Assembly (NCBI GenBank): GCA_958296125.1
Contig: OY282444.1
Location: forward strand, 682,001 to 746,000
Direction of reading: 5' to 3'
From: an uncultured Poribacteria bacterium
GTDB lineage: Bacteria; Poribacteria; WGA-4E; PCPOR2b
DNA length: 64,000 nt
The notes below the pieces were generated by a model, which was given only the letters and a program-made list of their open reading frames with translations, ran no database searches and was not told the DNA's origin. Shown one piece after another: positions 53,073 through 63,000 of this stretch. Position 1 is the first letter of the stretch; each line of letters starts with the position of its first letter. The position numbers and the translations under genes were made by a program.

Positions 53073-54050
53073 TCACGCCTGCCGCCGTTTCCAATTAAAC
53101 TCAGTCTCACTCATCGGGTCATCGGGATTGGGTTGCCAGACCTCTGGCTCGTCATACTTGCCCAACGCCCGTGCCATCTCACGGACATGGCTGGCACCAC
53201 TGCCACAGCAACTCCCGATATAGTTCACCCCCATGTCCTTCGCTTTGTACGCGAACGCCTCCATCTCGTAGCGCGTGAGTTGGTTCGGTTCAAGGCGGTC
53301 GGGGAAGGCAGGTGTCCCCGTGAACCAAGGGACTTCATCGGAGCAGCGGAACGCTACGGGCTGTGCAGCGAGGTAGGCACCGGTTGCGTTACGCATTTCT
53401 TCAATGAGGGGATACATCCGTTCGGGATCTCTCATGCAGTTGAGGCCCACAATGTCCGCTCCTGCATCACACAGACGCTTTGCACATTCAGCAGCTGTTA
53501 CATCGTCATCGGTTTGGTGGCTACCACGAAACGCTACGGTAATCATTGTAGGCAGATTCGTCTTCGCTTTAATCCGTTCAAGGCACAGCAAAGCCTCACC
53601 AAAATACCAGAACGTTTCTCCGATGAAGAAATCTACCCCCTCTTGGGCTTCAATCTGTTCATCAAACATGCCCGTGACCCGAGCCTGCGCTGCTGGACTG
53701 TCCGCTTCCCATTTCCACGTCGCACTCAAATCCCCTGCGACGAGTGCTTTATCACCGGCCACCTCTTTGACAATACGGGTCGCTGCACGGTTAATCTCAA
53801 ACGTTTTGTCCGCATAGCCAACCGTTCCCAACTTTTCGCGGCTGCCGTAGAACGCCATCACTTGTAGGACCTCTGCGCCCGCCATGAGAAACTCACGGTG
53901 CATTTCTCGAATTGCGTCGGGATGGGTAACAGCTAATTCCGGGGTGAATGCGCCTGCAACGACGTAGCCGCGCCTCTCCAATTCAACGATATAGCCGCCG
54001 TCACCGAGCACGATGCCGTCAGCCAGTTGCTCCAAAATTCCTTTTGCCAT
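53073..54050 (-). CDS. Homocysteine S-methyltransferase-family protein
   Basis: 325 residues, zinc-dependent methyltransferase barrel. Zinc cysteines: one in DIVGLNCMRDPERM (near 200) and the pair in YIGSCCGSGASHVREMARAL (near 285). LADGIVLGDGGYIVELERRG at the start and ELAVTHPDAIREMHREFLMA match BHMT/MetH N-terminal relatives. It could move a methyl group from a betaine or similar compound to homocysteine. The next gene downstream is an FadH-like enzyme, a family with known N-demethylases. Confidence 0.88.
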   Translation of the reverse strand: MAKGILEQLADGIVLGDGGYIVELERRGYVVAGAFTPELAVTHPDAIREMHREFLMAGAEVLQVMAFYGSREKLGTVGYADKTFEINRAATRIVKEVAGDKALVAGDLSATWKWEADSPAAQARVTGMFDEQIEAQEGVDFFIGETFWYFGEALLCLERIKAKTNLPTMITVAFRGSHQTDDDVTAAECAKRLCDAGADIVGLNCMRDPERMYPLIEEMRNATGAYLAAQPVAFRCSDEVPWFTGTPAFPDRLEPNQLTRYEMEAFAYKAKDMGVNYIGSCCGSGASHVREMARALGKYDEPEVWQPNPDDPMSETEFNWKRRQA

Positions 54051-54421
54051 GTGATTTTCCTCTACTTTTTGGGATCTTGTTCATACCTTATTTGAGGACG
54101 ATAATTACATAATGAGCTGTTGTAGATCTATGCCCTCTGTGTATAGAAAATGATACGTAACGAGTAATACGTGAGGGATTGCTACTGACCCCTCAGGGGA
54201 ATTGTATCCGTTATAGGAATTAGGCAGTTGAGAAATCAGAACCTGGGGCTAACCTCTGTCGTGGCGCAGAAACTGATTTCGATGAAATCGGGGTTTCCTC
54301 AGCTGCGGAGAGCATAGGTTAGGAAAGCTGTGTCTACGATTAGATTTCTATTGTCGTATGCCAAAGTCCTATACAGTGTTTACATGCGATTGCCCCGTGC
54401 CCCGTATATTGACACGGTTTT
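54051..54421. other. Intergenic, nothing recognised
   Basis: No gene, repeat or regulatory site could be supported in these 371 bases. Confidence 0.4.
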
Positions 54422-55489
54422 TTACGCACTATTTTTTTGTGCCGCAATCAACGGGTTTTCGCCAGACGATAGCGGCAGCACCACAGTCTGTTCCTCGACA
54501 ATCGACTGGTAAGCCGCCATCAGCGTTTCGACAGCGATGAGCGCGGTTTCGATGTTGCTTGTCGGCGGCGTACCGTTTTCGATTGCGCCAATCAATTGCT
54601 CCACCGAACCTACGACTGTTGCACCTTCGACAAACTGATTATAATCTTGGGGGACATGGTTGATTGTAACGACCTGCGCGCTCGCGTCAATAAACATCGT
54701 TTGATGCTCAAAGTTGATGGTCATTGAATTGCTATGACGACGGGCTTTGACCAACTGTTGCTTGCCCACCTCAAGAAAAGCGAAAAAATCGCCATAGTCG
54801 AGGACAATCTGGCCGAAGTTTTCGACATCAGCTTCTGCGAAAACGTCCCAGAGTTTTCGCCACTTTGCGGTGACAGCTTTTGGACGACCGAACAACGAGA
54901 CCGCGTAGTCAATCGCATAGCAGCCCATATTGGTCATCTCGCCGCCGCCGGACTCCTGGGGAGGGTCAAGCCGTTCGGGCCATGCGGACGCTAATTCAAA
55001 ATCCATCGGAAAATTCATCCCGAAGAGATGATGAAAGCCCATCACCGTGCCATGAACTCCTGACCGTACCTCTTCCAACAACCTTGCATAGACCGGTACG
55101 AAACGAACCATTGGTATATCGTGCACGAAATGGACGTTGCATGTTTTGACCGCTTCAGCGATGCGGCGGGCACTGCCCAAACTTTCACAGAGCGGCTTGT
55201 TGAGAAAAATGTGTTTGCCCGCAGCGGCAGCAAGTTCAACCATATCCGCCTTATCACACGGATCGCAGGTTACCGCAATGAGATCCACCTCCGGGTGATT
55301 GATGACCGCTGCGTATGAACTCGACAAAGGGGCACCGAGGGATTGTTGTAACTCTTCCGCGCGACGTAGATTCTCTTCGTATGCAGCGATAACTTGGGTA
55401 TCAGATCTATCCTTGAACATGCTGCAGATACCTGCGCCGTGTGTGCAACAGTTACCGAGGATGCCTACATTATACGACTTCATTTTCAC
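54422..55489 (-). CDS. Gfo/Idh/MocA-family oxidoreductase
   Basis: 355 residues. N-terminal Rossmann fold (YNVGILGNCCTHGAGICSMF) with an unusual Cys-Cys in the nucleotide loop, then HIFLNKPLCESLGSARRIAE carrying the catalytic-type Lys (NKP in place of EKP), and GGEMTNMGCYAIDYAVSLFG, the conserved G-H/C-D region where the common His is Cys-Tyr. It would use NAD(P) to oxidise a sugar or polyol hydroxyl. It is followed upstream by a sugar isomerase gene on the same strand 154 bases away; such pairs catabolise inositol-like or unusual sugars. Confidence 0.87.
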   Translation of the reverse strand: MKMKSYNVGILGNCCTHGAGICSMFKDRSDTQVIAAYEENLRRAEELQQSLGAPLSSSYAAVINHPEVDLIAVTCDPCDKADMVELAAAAGKHIFLNKPLCESLGSARRIAEAVKTCNVHFVHDIPMVRFVPVYARLLEEVRSGVHGTVMGFHHLFGMNFPMDFELASAWPERLDPPQESGGGEMTNMGCYAIDYAVSLFGRPKAVTAKWRKLWDVFAEADVENFGQIVLDYGDFFAFLEVGKQQLVKARRHSNSMTINFEHQTMFIDASAQVVTINHVPQDYNQFVEGATVVGSVEQLIGAIENGTPPTSNIETALIAVETLMAAYQSIVEEQTVVLPLSSGENPLIAAQKNSA

Positions 55490-55643
55490 CTCTGTCCCTC
55501 CGAAATTGGGTTACTCAACGGGATAGCGGACATAATCGGTTACGGTGACTGGAAATATCGGGAGTATTTGAGGGGGGCAGCTTCTCAATTTCGTGTTGAG
55601 GCTCTATTTCCAAGTTACGACACGACGGAGTATGCCTACTACT

Positions 55644-56504
55644 TTATTCAAAAAGCCGCTTGAATTCCGGCAGACATTCCCAAAATCCATCTTCAAATGT
55701 CCCGTTATCGGGTCGATAGACACTTTCAAGAGAGATGCCCCCTTGATAGTTGTCCCGCAGGAGCGCGTTGGCGATGCCTTCAAGGTATGGGGCGACATCT
55801 CCCTCACCTAGCCGACAGAAGCGAACCGTTGCTCTTGAGATATCAACCTGGCAATCTTTGAGATGGATATGACCGATATAATCTTTAATCTCTGCGTAGG
55901 CATCCGGATACGGCACTTCCGTACAATACATGGTATTGGGGATATCCCAGAGGATTTTGAGATGCTTGCTCCCTAGGTCGTCGATCAGTTTTTTCGCCAG
56001 AACGCCCGATGTTATCATTGCACTGTTTCCGGTTTCAACAACGAGGGTCACCCCTTCCTCTTCCGCTAACTTTACCGGGGCTTCCATGAGCTTTAGCAGC
56101 TTATCCCAAGCCCCTGTGCTGGCAACCCACTCCTCCGCACCGTTCGCGCCAAAGATAATCATCTCTTTTCTGCAACTCATGATTCTCACTAAGTTGGTTC
56201 CCAACGCTTGCGCGATGTGAATACACCGTTGAAGCCCCGCTATATGTTCCTGATAGATAGCATCCTCCGGTTCAATTTCCATCACGGGAAGTCCGGCAAA
56301 ATTGTGTCGTGAAACACAAGAGATTTCCACCTGATACTGTGCAACTAATGTTTTTATTTTTTGAATCTCCTCCGGCGTTTGGTCGCCAACCTCCTTGTCC
56401 CAAAGGAACTGGAATTCTGCATATTTGAGTTCTGCTTTAGCCATCGCCTTCAACGCGTGCTCAAGGTCCCTACTGATACCGTTGGTAATGACACCGAGTT
56501 TCAT
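55644..56504 (-). CDS. Sugar phosphate isomerase/epimerase (xylose-isomerase-like barrel)
   Basis: 286 residues from ATG 56504. KLGVITNGISRDLEHALKAM begins the TIM barrel; VTLVVETGNSAMITSGVLAK, LKILWDIPNTMYC and YIGHIHLKDCQVDIS carry the metal ligands Glu, Asp, His; ISLESVYRPDNG supplies the last Glu. This is the AP_endonuc_2 fold of sugar isomerases. The gene precedes the Gfo/Idh oxidoreductase on the same strand, so the two likely act on the same sugar. Confidence 0.88.
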   Translation of the reverse strand: MKLGVITNGISRDLEHALKAMAKAELKYAEFQFLWDKEVGDQTPEEIQKIKTLVAQYQVEISCVSRHNFAGLPVMEIEPEDAIYQEHIAGLQRCIHIAQALGTNLVRIMSCRKEMIIFGANGAEEWVASTGAWDKLLKLMEAPVKLAEEEGVTLVVETGNSAMITSGVLAKKLIDDLGSKHLKILWDIPNTMYCTEVPYPDAYAEIKDYIGHIHLKDCQVDISRATVRFCRLGEGDVAPYLEGIANALLRDNYQGGISLESVYRPDNGTFEDGFWECLPEFKRLFE

Positions 56505-56654
56505 CCTGTTCTGCCCCCCTAACGACCCGTATTTTTTCGTATAAGTCACAGTTGAATCTTGTCCAGAAATCAGGTAAAATACATGGTGATTTTAGTATAA
56601 CAACGCGCGCAAAGTCAAGGACTGAATTTAGTTTTCATCAAAAATCTTCCTTTA

Positions 56655-56690
56655 GGTGTGGAAACCCAAGCCTTAGACTTGGGAGGGAAT
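56655..56690. repeat. Hairpin resembling an IS200/IS605 right end
   Basis: gtgtggaaacccaagcctta then gacttgggagg folds with stem cccaag/cttggg and loop ccttaga. Hairpins of this form follow tnpB genes in IS200/IS605 elements. No transposase is nearby, so it would be a solo end; a chance hairpin is possible. Confidence 0.35.
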
Positions 56691-56786
56691 ACTCGCTTTA
56701 GCTTTATTTTTCAAATATCGTCATGTGCAAGTCCCGGCTGCCCACATAGTGCCGAGTCTGGCGTTCTCGTATCATAGAGGCTACAA

Positions 56787-58724
56787 TTGGCAGACACCTC
56801 TGACACCCCAAAAAGTGGTTTAACGCTCAAGTCCCTCCTGACCACGCTGCTGCTCACTCCAATCAATGCGGCTTGGGTCATCCAACTGGAAGTAGTTCGC
56901 CATACCTGCCCAACGATTATCCATCCGTTCGCAAATGTGATTTTTCTTTTCTTTTGGCTGATTCTGATTCAGTACATACTCGGTAAAATTTCCCCCATAC
57001 TCAACCTTTCTCAGCAGGAATTGTTGACAATCTATGTCATGTTGTGTATTGTCTCCTGCCTCTGTTCGTATGACTGCATGGAAGTCTTAATTCCACTTAT
57101 GGGGCATCCGTTTCGGTTTGCAACCATTGAAAACGAGTGGCAACAACTGTTTTTCAAGCAGCTTCCCCAGTGGCTCACCATTTCCGACGAAAAAGCACTA
57201 ACAGCTTTCTATGAAGGCGATTCAAGTCTCTATAGGGGACATCATTTTAACACATGGTTCATCCCTGCTCTTGCGTGGATCTCGTTCATCTTCGTGATGA
57301 TGATTGTGATGGTGTGTATCAACACGCTGTTACGTGTTCAGTGGGCGGAACGTGAACGGTTGACTTACCCAATTATTCAACTCCCGTTAGAAATGACCCA
57401 TCCAAAATCGAGGTTCTTCAAAAACAGACTGATGTGGCTGGGTTTCGGCATCATCTCGCTGATTGTGACAGTGAACATTCTAAACTCAATCTACCCGTCT
57501 GTTCCCTATATCCCCATCAAACGTCAGGACATCCATCAATACTTCACCCATCGCCCATGGAACGCGATGGGCGGGGTGCGAATCTCTTTCTATCCTTTCG
57601 TTATTGGAATTAGTTTCCTCATACCGCTCGAGCTCCTGTTTTCATGCTGGGCGTTTTTCTGGGTTTACAAGATCGAACTGATGGTGGGTGGCATAATGGG
57701 TTGGCGCAATCTCCCACGTTTCCCTTATGCCAGTGAACAAGCATTCGGTGCGTATGTAGCGATATTAGGATTTATACTGTGGAGAGGGAGATTGCATTTC
57801 AAAGGGTTAGTGCGTCATCTGTTGGGAACGCGTGCATCTGCGTCACAACTGGATGACTCTCGTGAACCGATGCCGTATCGCCTTGCCGCTGGAGGCATTG
57901 TCATCGGCATGATCTTCTTGACGGTTTTCTCCTACAAAGCAGGGATGTCGTTGTGGGTGATCCCAATTTTTTTCGGAGCCTACTTCTTATTAGGAATAAT
58001 GGTTGCTAGACTCCGTGCCGAATTAGGTTTCATGGTACACGATATGATTGGCATCGCACCACATAGTATGATTATTACCGGTTTTGGCACACGTCAACTG
58101 GGTAAGGGCACCCTGACCATCTTCGCGCTGTACCTGTTCTTCACCCGCACCAATTGGGCAAACCCGATGCCGGAACCGCTCGAAGCCTTCAAAATATCAT
58201 CTCTGCGGAATATTAACCCCCGTAATATGGCGGTTGCCATTCTGCTCGCAACGGTTATCGGATCGACGATTACCTTCTGGCTCCTGTTGGATATTTACTA
58301 TCGGCACGGTGCAGCATCCGGCTACTTCTATCCAAGCACATTGGGATTCGGGCGGCACGCTTACGGTCTACTTGAGAATTGGCTGAGTTTTCCCCAAGGG
58401 TACGATGGGCCCGCACTTGCTTTCACGGGGGGCGGCCTTGGGGTGGCAGGCCTGTTGATGGTTTTGCGGGCGCGCTTTTTGTGGTGGTCGCTCCACCCAC
58501 TTGGCTATGCGATGGCAAATAGTTGGGGGATGTATAATCTGTGGTGCTGTCTCTTTGTCGTTTGGGTCGCCAAGCTTATTATCTTACGCTATGGAGGCCT
58601 ACGTGCGTATCAACGCGCGATTCCCTTCTTTTTGGGGTTGGCGTTGGGAGACTGTATAGCTGGCAGCATCGGGAGCATTTTAAGCATTCTTCTAAACACG
58701 CCTGTGTATGAATTTTTTCCCTAA
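56787..58724 (+). CDS. Large multi-pass membrane protein (DUF6785/DUF6784-like)
   Basis: 645 residues with about 12-14 membrane helices, for example VIFLFFWLILIQYILGKI, IFVMMIVMVCINTLL, LGFGIISLIVTVNILNSIY, VIPIFFGAYFLLGIMVARL and AVAILLATVIGSTITFWLLL. Motifs such as ERERLTYPIIQLPLEM and ARLRAELGFMVHDM are typical of a family common in Planctomycetes and Poribacteria; distant similarity to OPT transporters has been suggested. The substrate is not known. The start is a TTG at 56787 with AGAGG upstream. Confidence 0.78.
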   Translation: MADTSDTPKSGLTLKSLLTTLLLTPINAAWVIQLEVVRHTCPTIIHPFANVIFLFFWLILIQYILGKISPILNLSQQELLTIYVMLCIVSCLCSYDCMEVLIPLMGHPFRFATIENEWQQLFFKQLPQWLTISDEKALTAFYEGDSSLYRGHHFNTWFIPALAWISFIFVMMIVMVCINTLLRVQWAERERLTYPIIQLPLEMTHPKSRFFKNRLMWLGFGIISLIVTVNILNSIYPSVPYIPIKRQDIHQYFTHRPWNAMGGVRISFYPFVIGISFLIPLELLFSCWAFFWVYKIELMVGGIMGWRNLPRFPYASEQAFGAYVAILGFILWRGRLHFKGLVRHLLGTRASASQLDDSREPMPYRLAAGGIVIGMIFLTVFSYKAGMSLWVIPIFFGAYFLLGIMVARLRAELGFMVHDMIGIAPHSMIITGFGTRQLGKGTLTIFALYLFFTRTNWANPMPEPLEAFKISSLRNINPRNMAVAILLATVIGSTITFWLLLDIYYRHGAASGYFYPSTLGFGRHAYGLLENWLSFPQGYDGPALAFTGGGLGVAGLLMVLRARFLWWSLHPLGYAMANSWGMYNLWCCLFVVWVAKLIILRYGGLRAYQRAIPFFLGLALGDCIAGSIGSILSILLNTPVYEFFP

Positions 58725-58874
58725 GTGATTCGGTTGCGTAAAAAAGAAAAGTAATTCCGTCGTTCTTCTATCAAGTTGATAGTTATCATCTCTTGAGGTC
58801 GAACGTGCCCACCTAGCAGCGGCCCCAGTGCCACCTTTGATGCTTCAAGGAGATTGACCGTGTTTATAAGTCCT

Positions 58875-59942
58875 TCAATCAAACACCAGCACCGTCCGCG
58901 CGACCTTCCCTTGGTTCATATCGTCGAAGGCTTCGTTGAGTTCGTCCAGCGGACGGTAGCGCGAGATGAGTTCGTCAAGCTTAATTTTACCCTGATTGTA
59001 TAAATCGAGGATCCAGAGAAAGTCAACACGCGCCCGGGCAGCACCATGGAAAGCACCCATTAGCGTCCTGTCATATAGCAGATGCGACCCGTCAATCGAG
59101 ATGTCCTTGTCTGTTGGCTGCACTCCAACCACTACGGCAGTTCCGGTGGTGCGGACTGAGTCGATCGCTTGTCGCACCAGTGCTGGAAATCCGACAACCT
59201 CAAAGGCATAGTCGGCACCTCCGCCGGTGATCTCTTTGATTCGCTGGACGGGATCTTCTTTAGAAGCATTGACAAAATGCGTAGCCCCCATCTGCTCCGC
59301 CAACTCTAACTTATAGGGGACCCTGTCAACCGCGATGATTCTACCTGCCGAAGCGAGGACACCGCCTTGAATGGCATTCAGTCCGACACCACCGCAGCCG
59401 AACACCGCCATCGTGGCACCGGCTTCGACCCTCGCACGATTCACGACGGCACCGATGCCGGTGATGACCGCACAACTGATGAGACAAGTCTTTTCGAGCG
59501 GTGTGCTGTCCGGAACTTTGACACAGGCATCAGCAAGGACAATGGTCTGCTCAACGAAGGTGGGCCTAAGGTGGTAAATTGGTTCACCGTTTTTCGTCAT
59601 ACGGCTTACGGGAGCAGCGGGATGCGTCTCACACAACGCCGGACTGCCGTTGCTACAATTGCGGCAGTAACCGCACATGGCATCAAGAGAGAGGATGACC
59701 TTGTCCCCGGGAGCAACGCTAGTCACACCGGGACCGACCTCTCGGACGATACCCGCGCCTTCGTGGCCCATGACCCATGGGGTTGGCTCACGCTTGATAT
59801 GAGCGTTCACATAGTGGTAGTCGCTGTGGCAAACACCCGCGCCGACAATATCAAGCAACACTTCACCCGCTTGCGGTGGTTGAATTTCGAGTTCTTCAAT
59901 AGATACCGGAACGTGGGGTTGGTAAAAGACCGCTGCTTTCAT
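58875..59942 (-). CDS. Zinc-dependent alcohol dehydrogenase (class III-like)
   Basis: 355 residues from ATG 59942 after GGAGG. Catalytic zinc: [17 protein letters not shown] and [19 protein letters not shown]; structural zinc loop [15 protein letters not shown]; cofactor loop [20 protein letters not shown]. The layout matches the class III formaldehyde/S-(hydroxymethyl) alcohol dehydrogenases, including the [13 protein letters not shown] region, but the substrate could be another alcohol. Single gene between a membrane-protein gene and the giant LRR gene. Confidence 0.92.
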   Translation of the reverse strand: MKAAVFYQPHVPVSIEELEIQPPQAGEVLLDIVGAGVCHSDYHYVNAHIKREPTPWVMGHEGAGIVREVGPGVTSVAPGDKVILSLDAMCGYCRNCSNGSPALCETHPAAPVSRMTKNGEPIYHLRPTFVEQTIVLADACVKVPDSTPLEKTCLISCAVITGIGAVVNRARVEAGATMAVFGCGGVGLNAIQGGVLASAGRIIAVDRVPYKLELAEQMGATHFVNASKEDPVQRIKEITGGGADYAFEVVGFPALVRQAIDSVRTTGTAVVVGVQPTDKDISIDGSHLLYDRTLMGAFHGAARARVDFLWILDLYNQGKIKLDELISRYRPLDELNEAFDDMNQGKVARTVLVFD

Positions 59943-60053
59943 GGTTTCCTCCAATTTTCTCATAGGGTATGGTCAGACGATAAGCTGTTTTGGGGTGGCT
60001 TGCACTTTTGGTATCGTCTTGCCGTTGGGGGCAGGATCCCCCGCCTACGTGTC

Positions 60054-63000
60054 CTATTTCAAGATCATCATCTTCCGCGTGGCGGAATAATCGCTCGCCC
60101 TCAGGGTGTAAAAGTAAATTCCACTCGCTACCCGCTCCCCCAACCCGTTTCTGCCATCCCAGTAGATTGCCTTCGATCGACTCTCGTAGACCGCTGCAAT
60201 TCGATGCCCAACCTCAATACGGCGCGTCATACGGCCGCTCGAGTCATAGATAGTCAATGTAACCAAAGCATCCTCCGCCAACCGATACGGTATCCATGTC
60301 TCCGGGTTAAACGGATTTGGATAGTTTGCTAACAGTTCTGTTTCCGAGGGTATCTCGTAGGCAACCAATGCTGGCAGCTCAATCCGACTCCGCTTCACAT
60401 CTTCAGCCGTCACCGTATACCGCAACGGCTCCACTCCGATTAACGGCGAGGAAGATCTGACAGAGATTTCAAGGCTATCCCCAATCATAGCCGCCCGCCC
60501 CGTCTCCACGTCAACCACGGTGAGTCGATAACCCTCCTTCTCATCCCCGATTCCGATAGGGAATGCAGAGCTGCGTTCCGTGCTGACCGATCTGCCGGTG
60601 GAGAGGTTCTTGATGATGACACGGAAACCCAACCCTGACCGTAGGTGGGGCCTCTTGTCCCACCCACCTACGCGGGAAACGATTGACCCGCTCACCGCCA
60701 AAATGGGAGTGGTATCCGTCACTTGGATACCTGTAAGTGAGGAATGCAGATCCCCATTCCCTACCGATGGGGCGGCAACTAGGGCTGAGGTATTATACCA
60801 CCCACCGCCGGAAATAGCCACCGTTGTCGCCCTCTGAGCCCTCAGGAGAAAGGATTGCCCGCCTGTGATAGGGATATCACCCTCGTCACCCGCTTGTCTA
60901 ACCGTATGGAACTCCCCGTTATCCGAAACGGTAATGGCAATAACATTGTCCCGGATTCCATCGAGCGCAAGGCCGCTCACCCGGGCTATCCGTGAATCTT
61001 TCAACGGCACCCCTACTAGGTTGGAACCCGGGTGCAACGTTATCGATGCCCTCCTCTCTCCCCCGTCAGCGGTGAGAGAGGAGGGGGTGCCAAGCGCATC
61101 GCCTCGCAGACGAACCGCCACCGGGGCTTTCATGGCTGCAATGATACCTCTGTCCGCCATCAACGGCGGGTCATCGGACGTGCCTTTGTCTGGTGCCCCA
61201 GAATAGCTGAACCATCGCTGAGTAACCGGGTCATGGGTGCTGAGGAGGTTGACGGTGGCTGCCCCACCGAGGGCATCGTAGAGAGCGGATACCGATTCGA
61301 TGGACTTTTCCACTCCGTCAACGGCAGTCACCTTCAGGGGGAGGTGAATCAAGCTGATGCCCGCCGGCACCGACCAGAAGTATTCCGTAGGGACCTTATC
61401 GTAGACAGCATTAAAGGTCACCGATGACTTAATCCCAGCAGTCACCTTGACGGTGTTGGTTCCCAGGTTTGGCCCCAGCGCGAGCGCACTCTCCGCCCTG
61501 CCGTTTTTACCCGTCGTTGTGCGCGTGACACTGAGCGCACCACCGCCCGCGGTGACGGCAAAAGTGACCGAAATCCCTTCAAGCAAGGAACCGTGTTCAT
61601 CCTGCGCTTCAACCACGAATGGGTTCGACAGCGGTGCGAAGGATATCCCTTTCTGGTTATCCCCCGAGATTTTCAGAAGGGCCCGGTGGGGGCGGTTGTC
61701 AAACTTTACCTCAATCCCTTTCGCCTGAAGGACGGGGATGTGCGTGTGGATGGAGGCGTAACTCAGCGGGTTGCCATTAAGATACAGTCCTGTGCTGTCC
61801 CATTCTGTCCCTGTCAAGTTTAACCCCAATAGGGGGGACACATCCGAGATAGCGTTGGTGTCAAGATACAGCGTTTTCAGTTGTGTCAACCCTGCCAATG
61901 CAGATATATCCGAGATAGCGTTGTCGTAAAGATACAGCGTATTCAGTTGTGTCAACCCCACCAACGCAGATATATCCGAGATTGCGTTGGTGCCAAGATA
62001 CAGCGTATCCAGTTGTGCCAACCCCGCCAACGCAGATATATCCGAGATTGCGTTGTTGGTAAGATCCAGCCATGTCAGTTGTGTCAACCCCGCCAATGCA
62101 GATATATCCGAGATTGCGTTGTCGTAAAGAGACAGCGAATTCAGTTGCATCAACCCCAAAAGCGCAGATATATCCGAGATAGCGTTGGTGTCAAGATACA
62201 GTCCATTCAGTTGTGTCAACCCCGCCAACGCAGATATATCCGAGATAGCGTTCCAACCAAGATACAGCGTATCCAGTTGTGTCAACCCCAAAAGCGGCGA
62301 AAGATTTGATACTGCATTACTGTTGACATAGCCCTCTCCGCTGACCCACTCACCATCAAGCAACAGCTCTCTGAGAGTGTGTGCATATTCAAGGCCGGTG
62401 AGGTCTTGAATGTTCGCGTTTCGCGCGTCAAGATGGGTCAAAGTTGTTATCTCCCACGCGATAAGCTCCGCACCGACCGGCTTGCCGAGTCCCTCTGCTA
62501 TCTTCGCGCGAAGAGCCGCATCAGGAATAGTCACGGGGGTATTGGCATTGGTGAGGGTAGGGGGGACCGCCGTTGCAGTGAAACGCACCGGCTGCGAAAT
62601 CTCTGCGGCAGCCACAGAGACAGTAGCGATGCCTACGGTTTGCCCCAGCGTCAAGCGTGCCTGTGCCCTGCCGGTGAGATCGGTTGTGGCCGTTGTCACA
62701 CTGAGCTCTCCGCCCCCAGCGGTGACCGCAAAGGTGACAGGCACCCCCGAAAACGCCCGATTCTGCTCATCCCGCACTTCCACGACAAACGGGCGTGGCA
62801 ACGCCGCATTGACTGCGGCATGCTGCTCAACCCCTGAGATTTTCATGAGCGTCGTCGGCGTGCGGTTGTCAAACTTTACCTCAACCCCTTTCGCCTGAAT
62901 GGCGGGGATGTGCGTGTTGAGAGAGGCGTAACTCAGCGGGTTGCCATTAAGATACAGCCCTGTGCTGTCCCACTGTGTCCCTGTCAAGTTTAACTCCAAT

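Noticed and set aside
59367-60332. 321-codon plus-strand frame
   Set aside because: It runs antisense to the alcohol dehydrogenase and the LRR gene end, both well supported.
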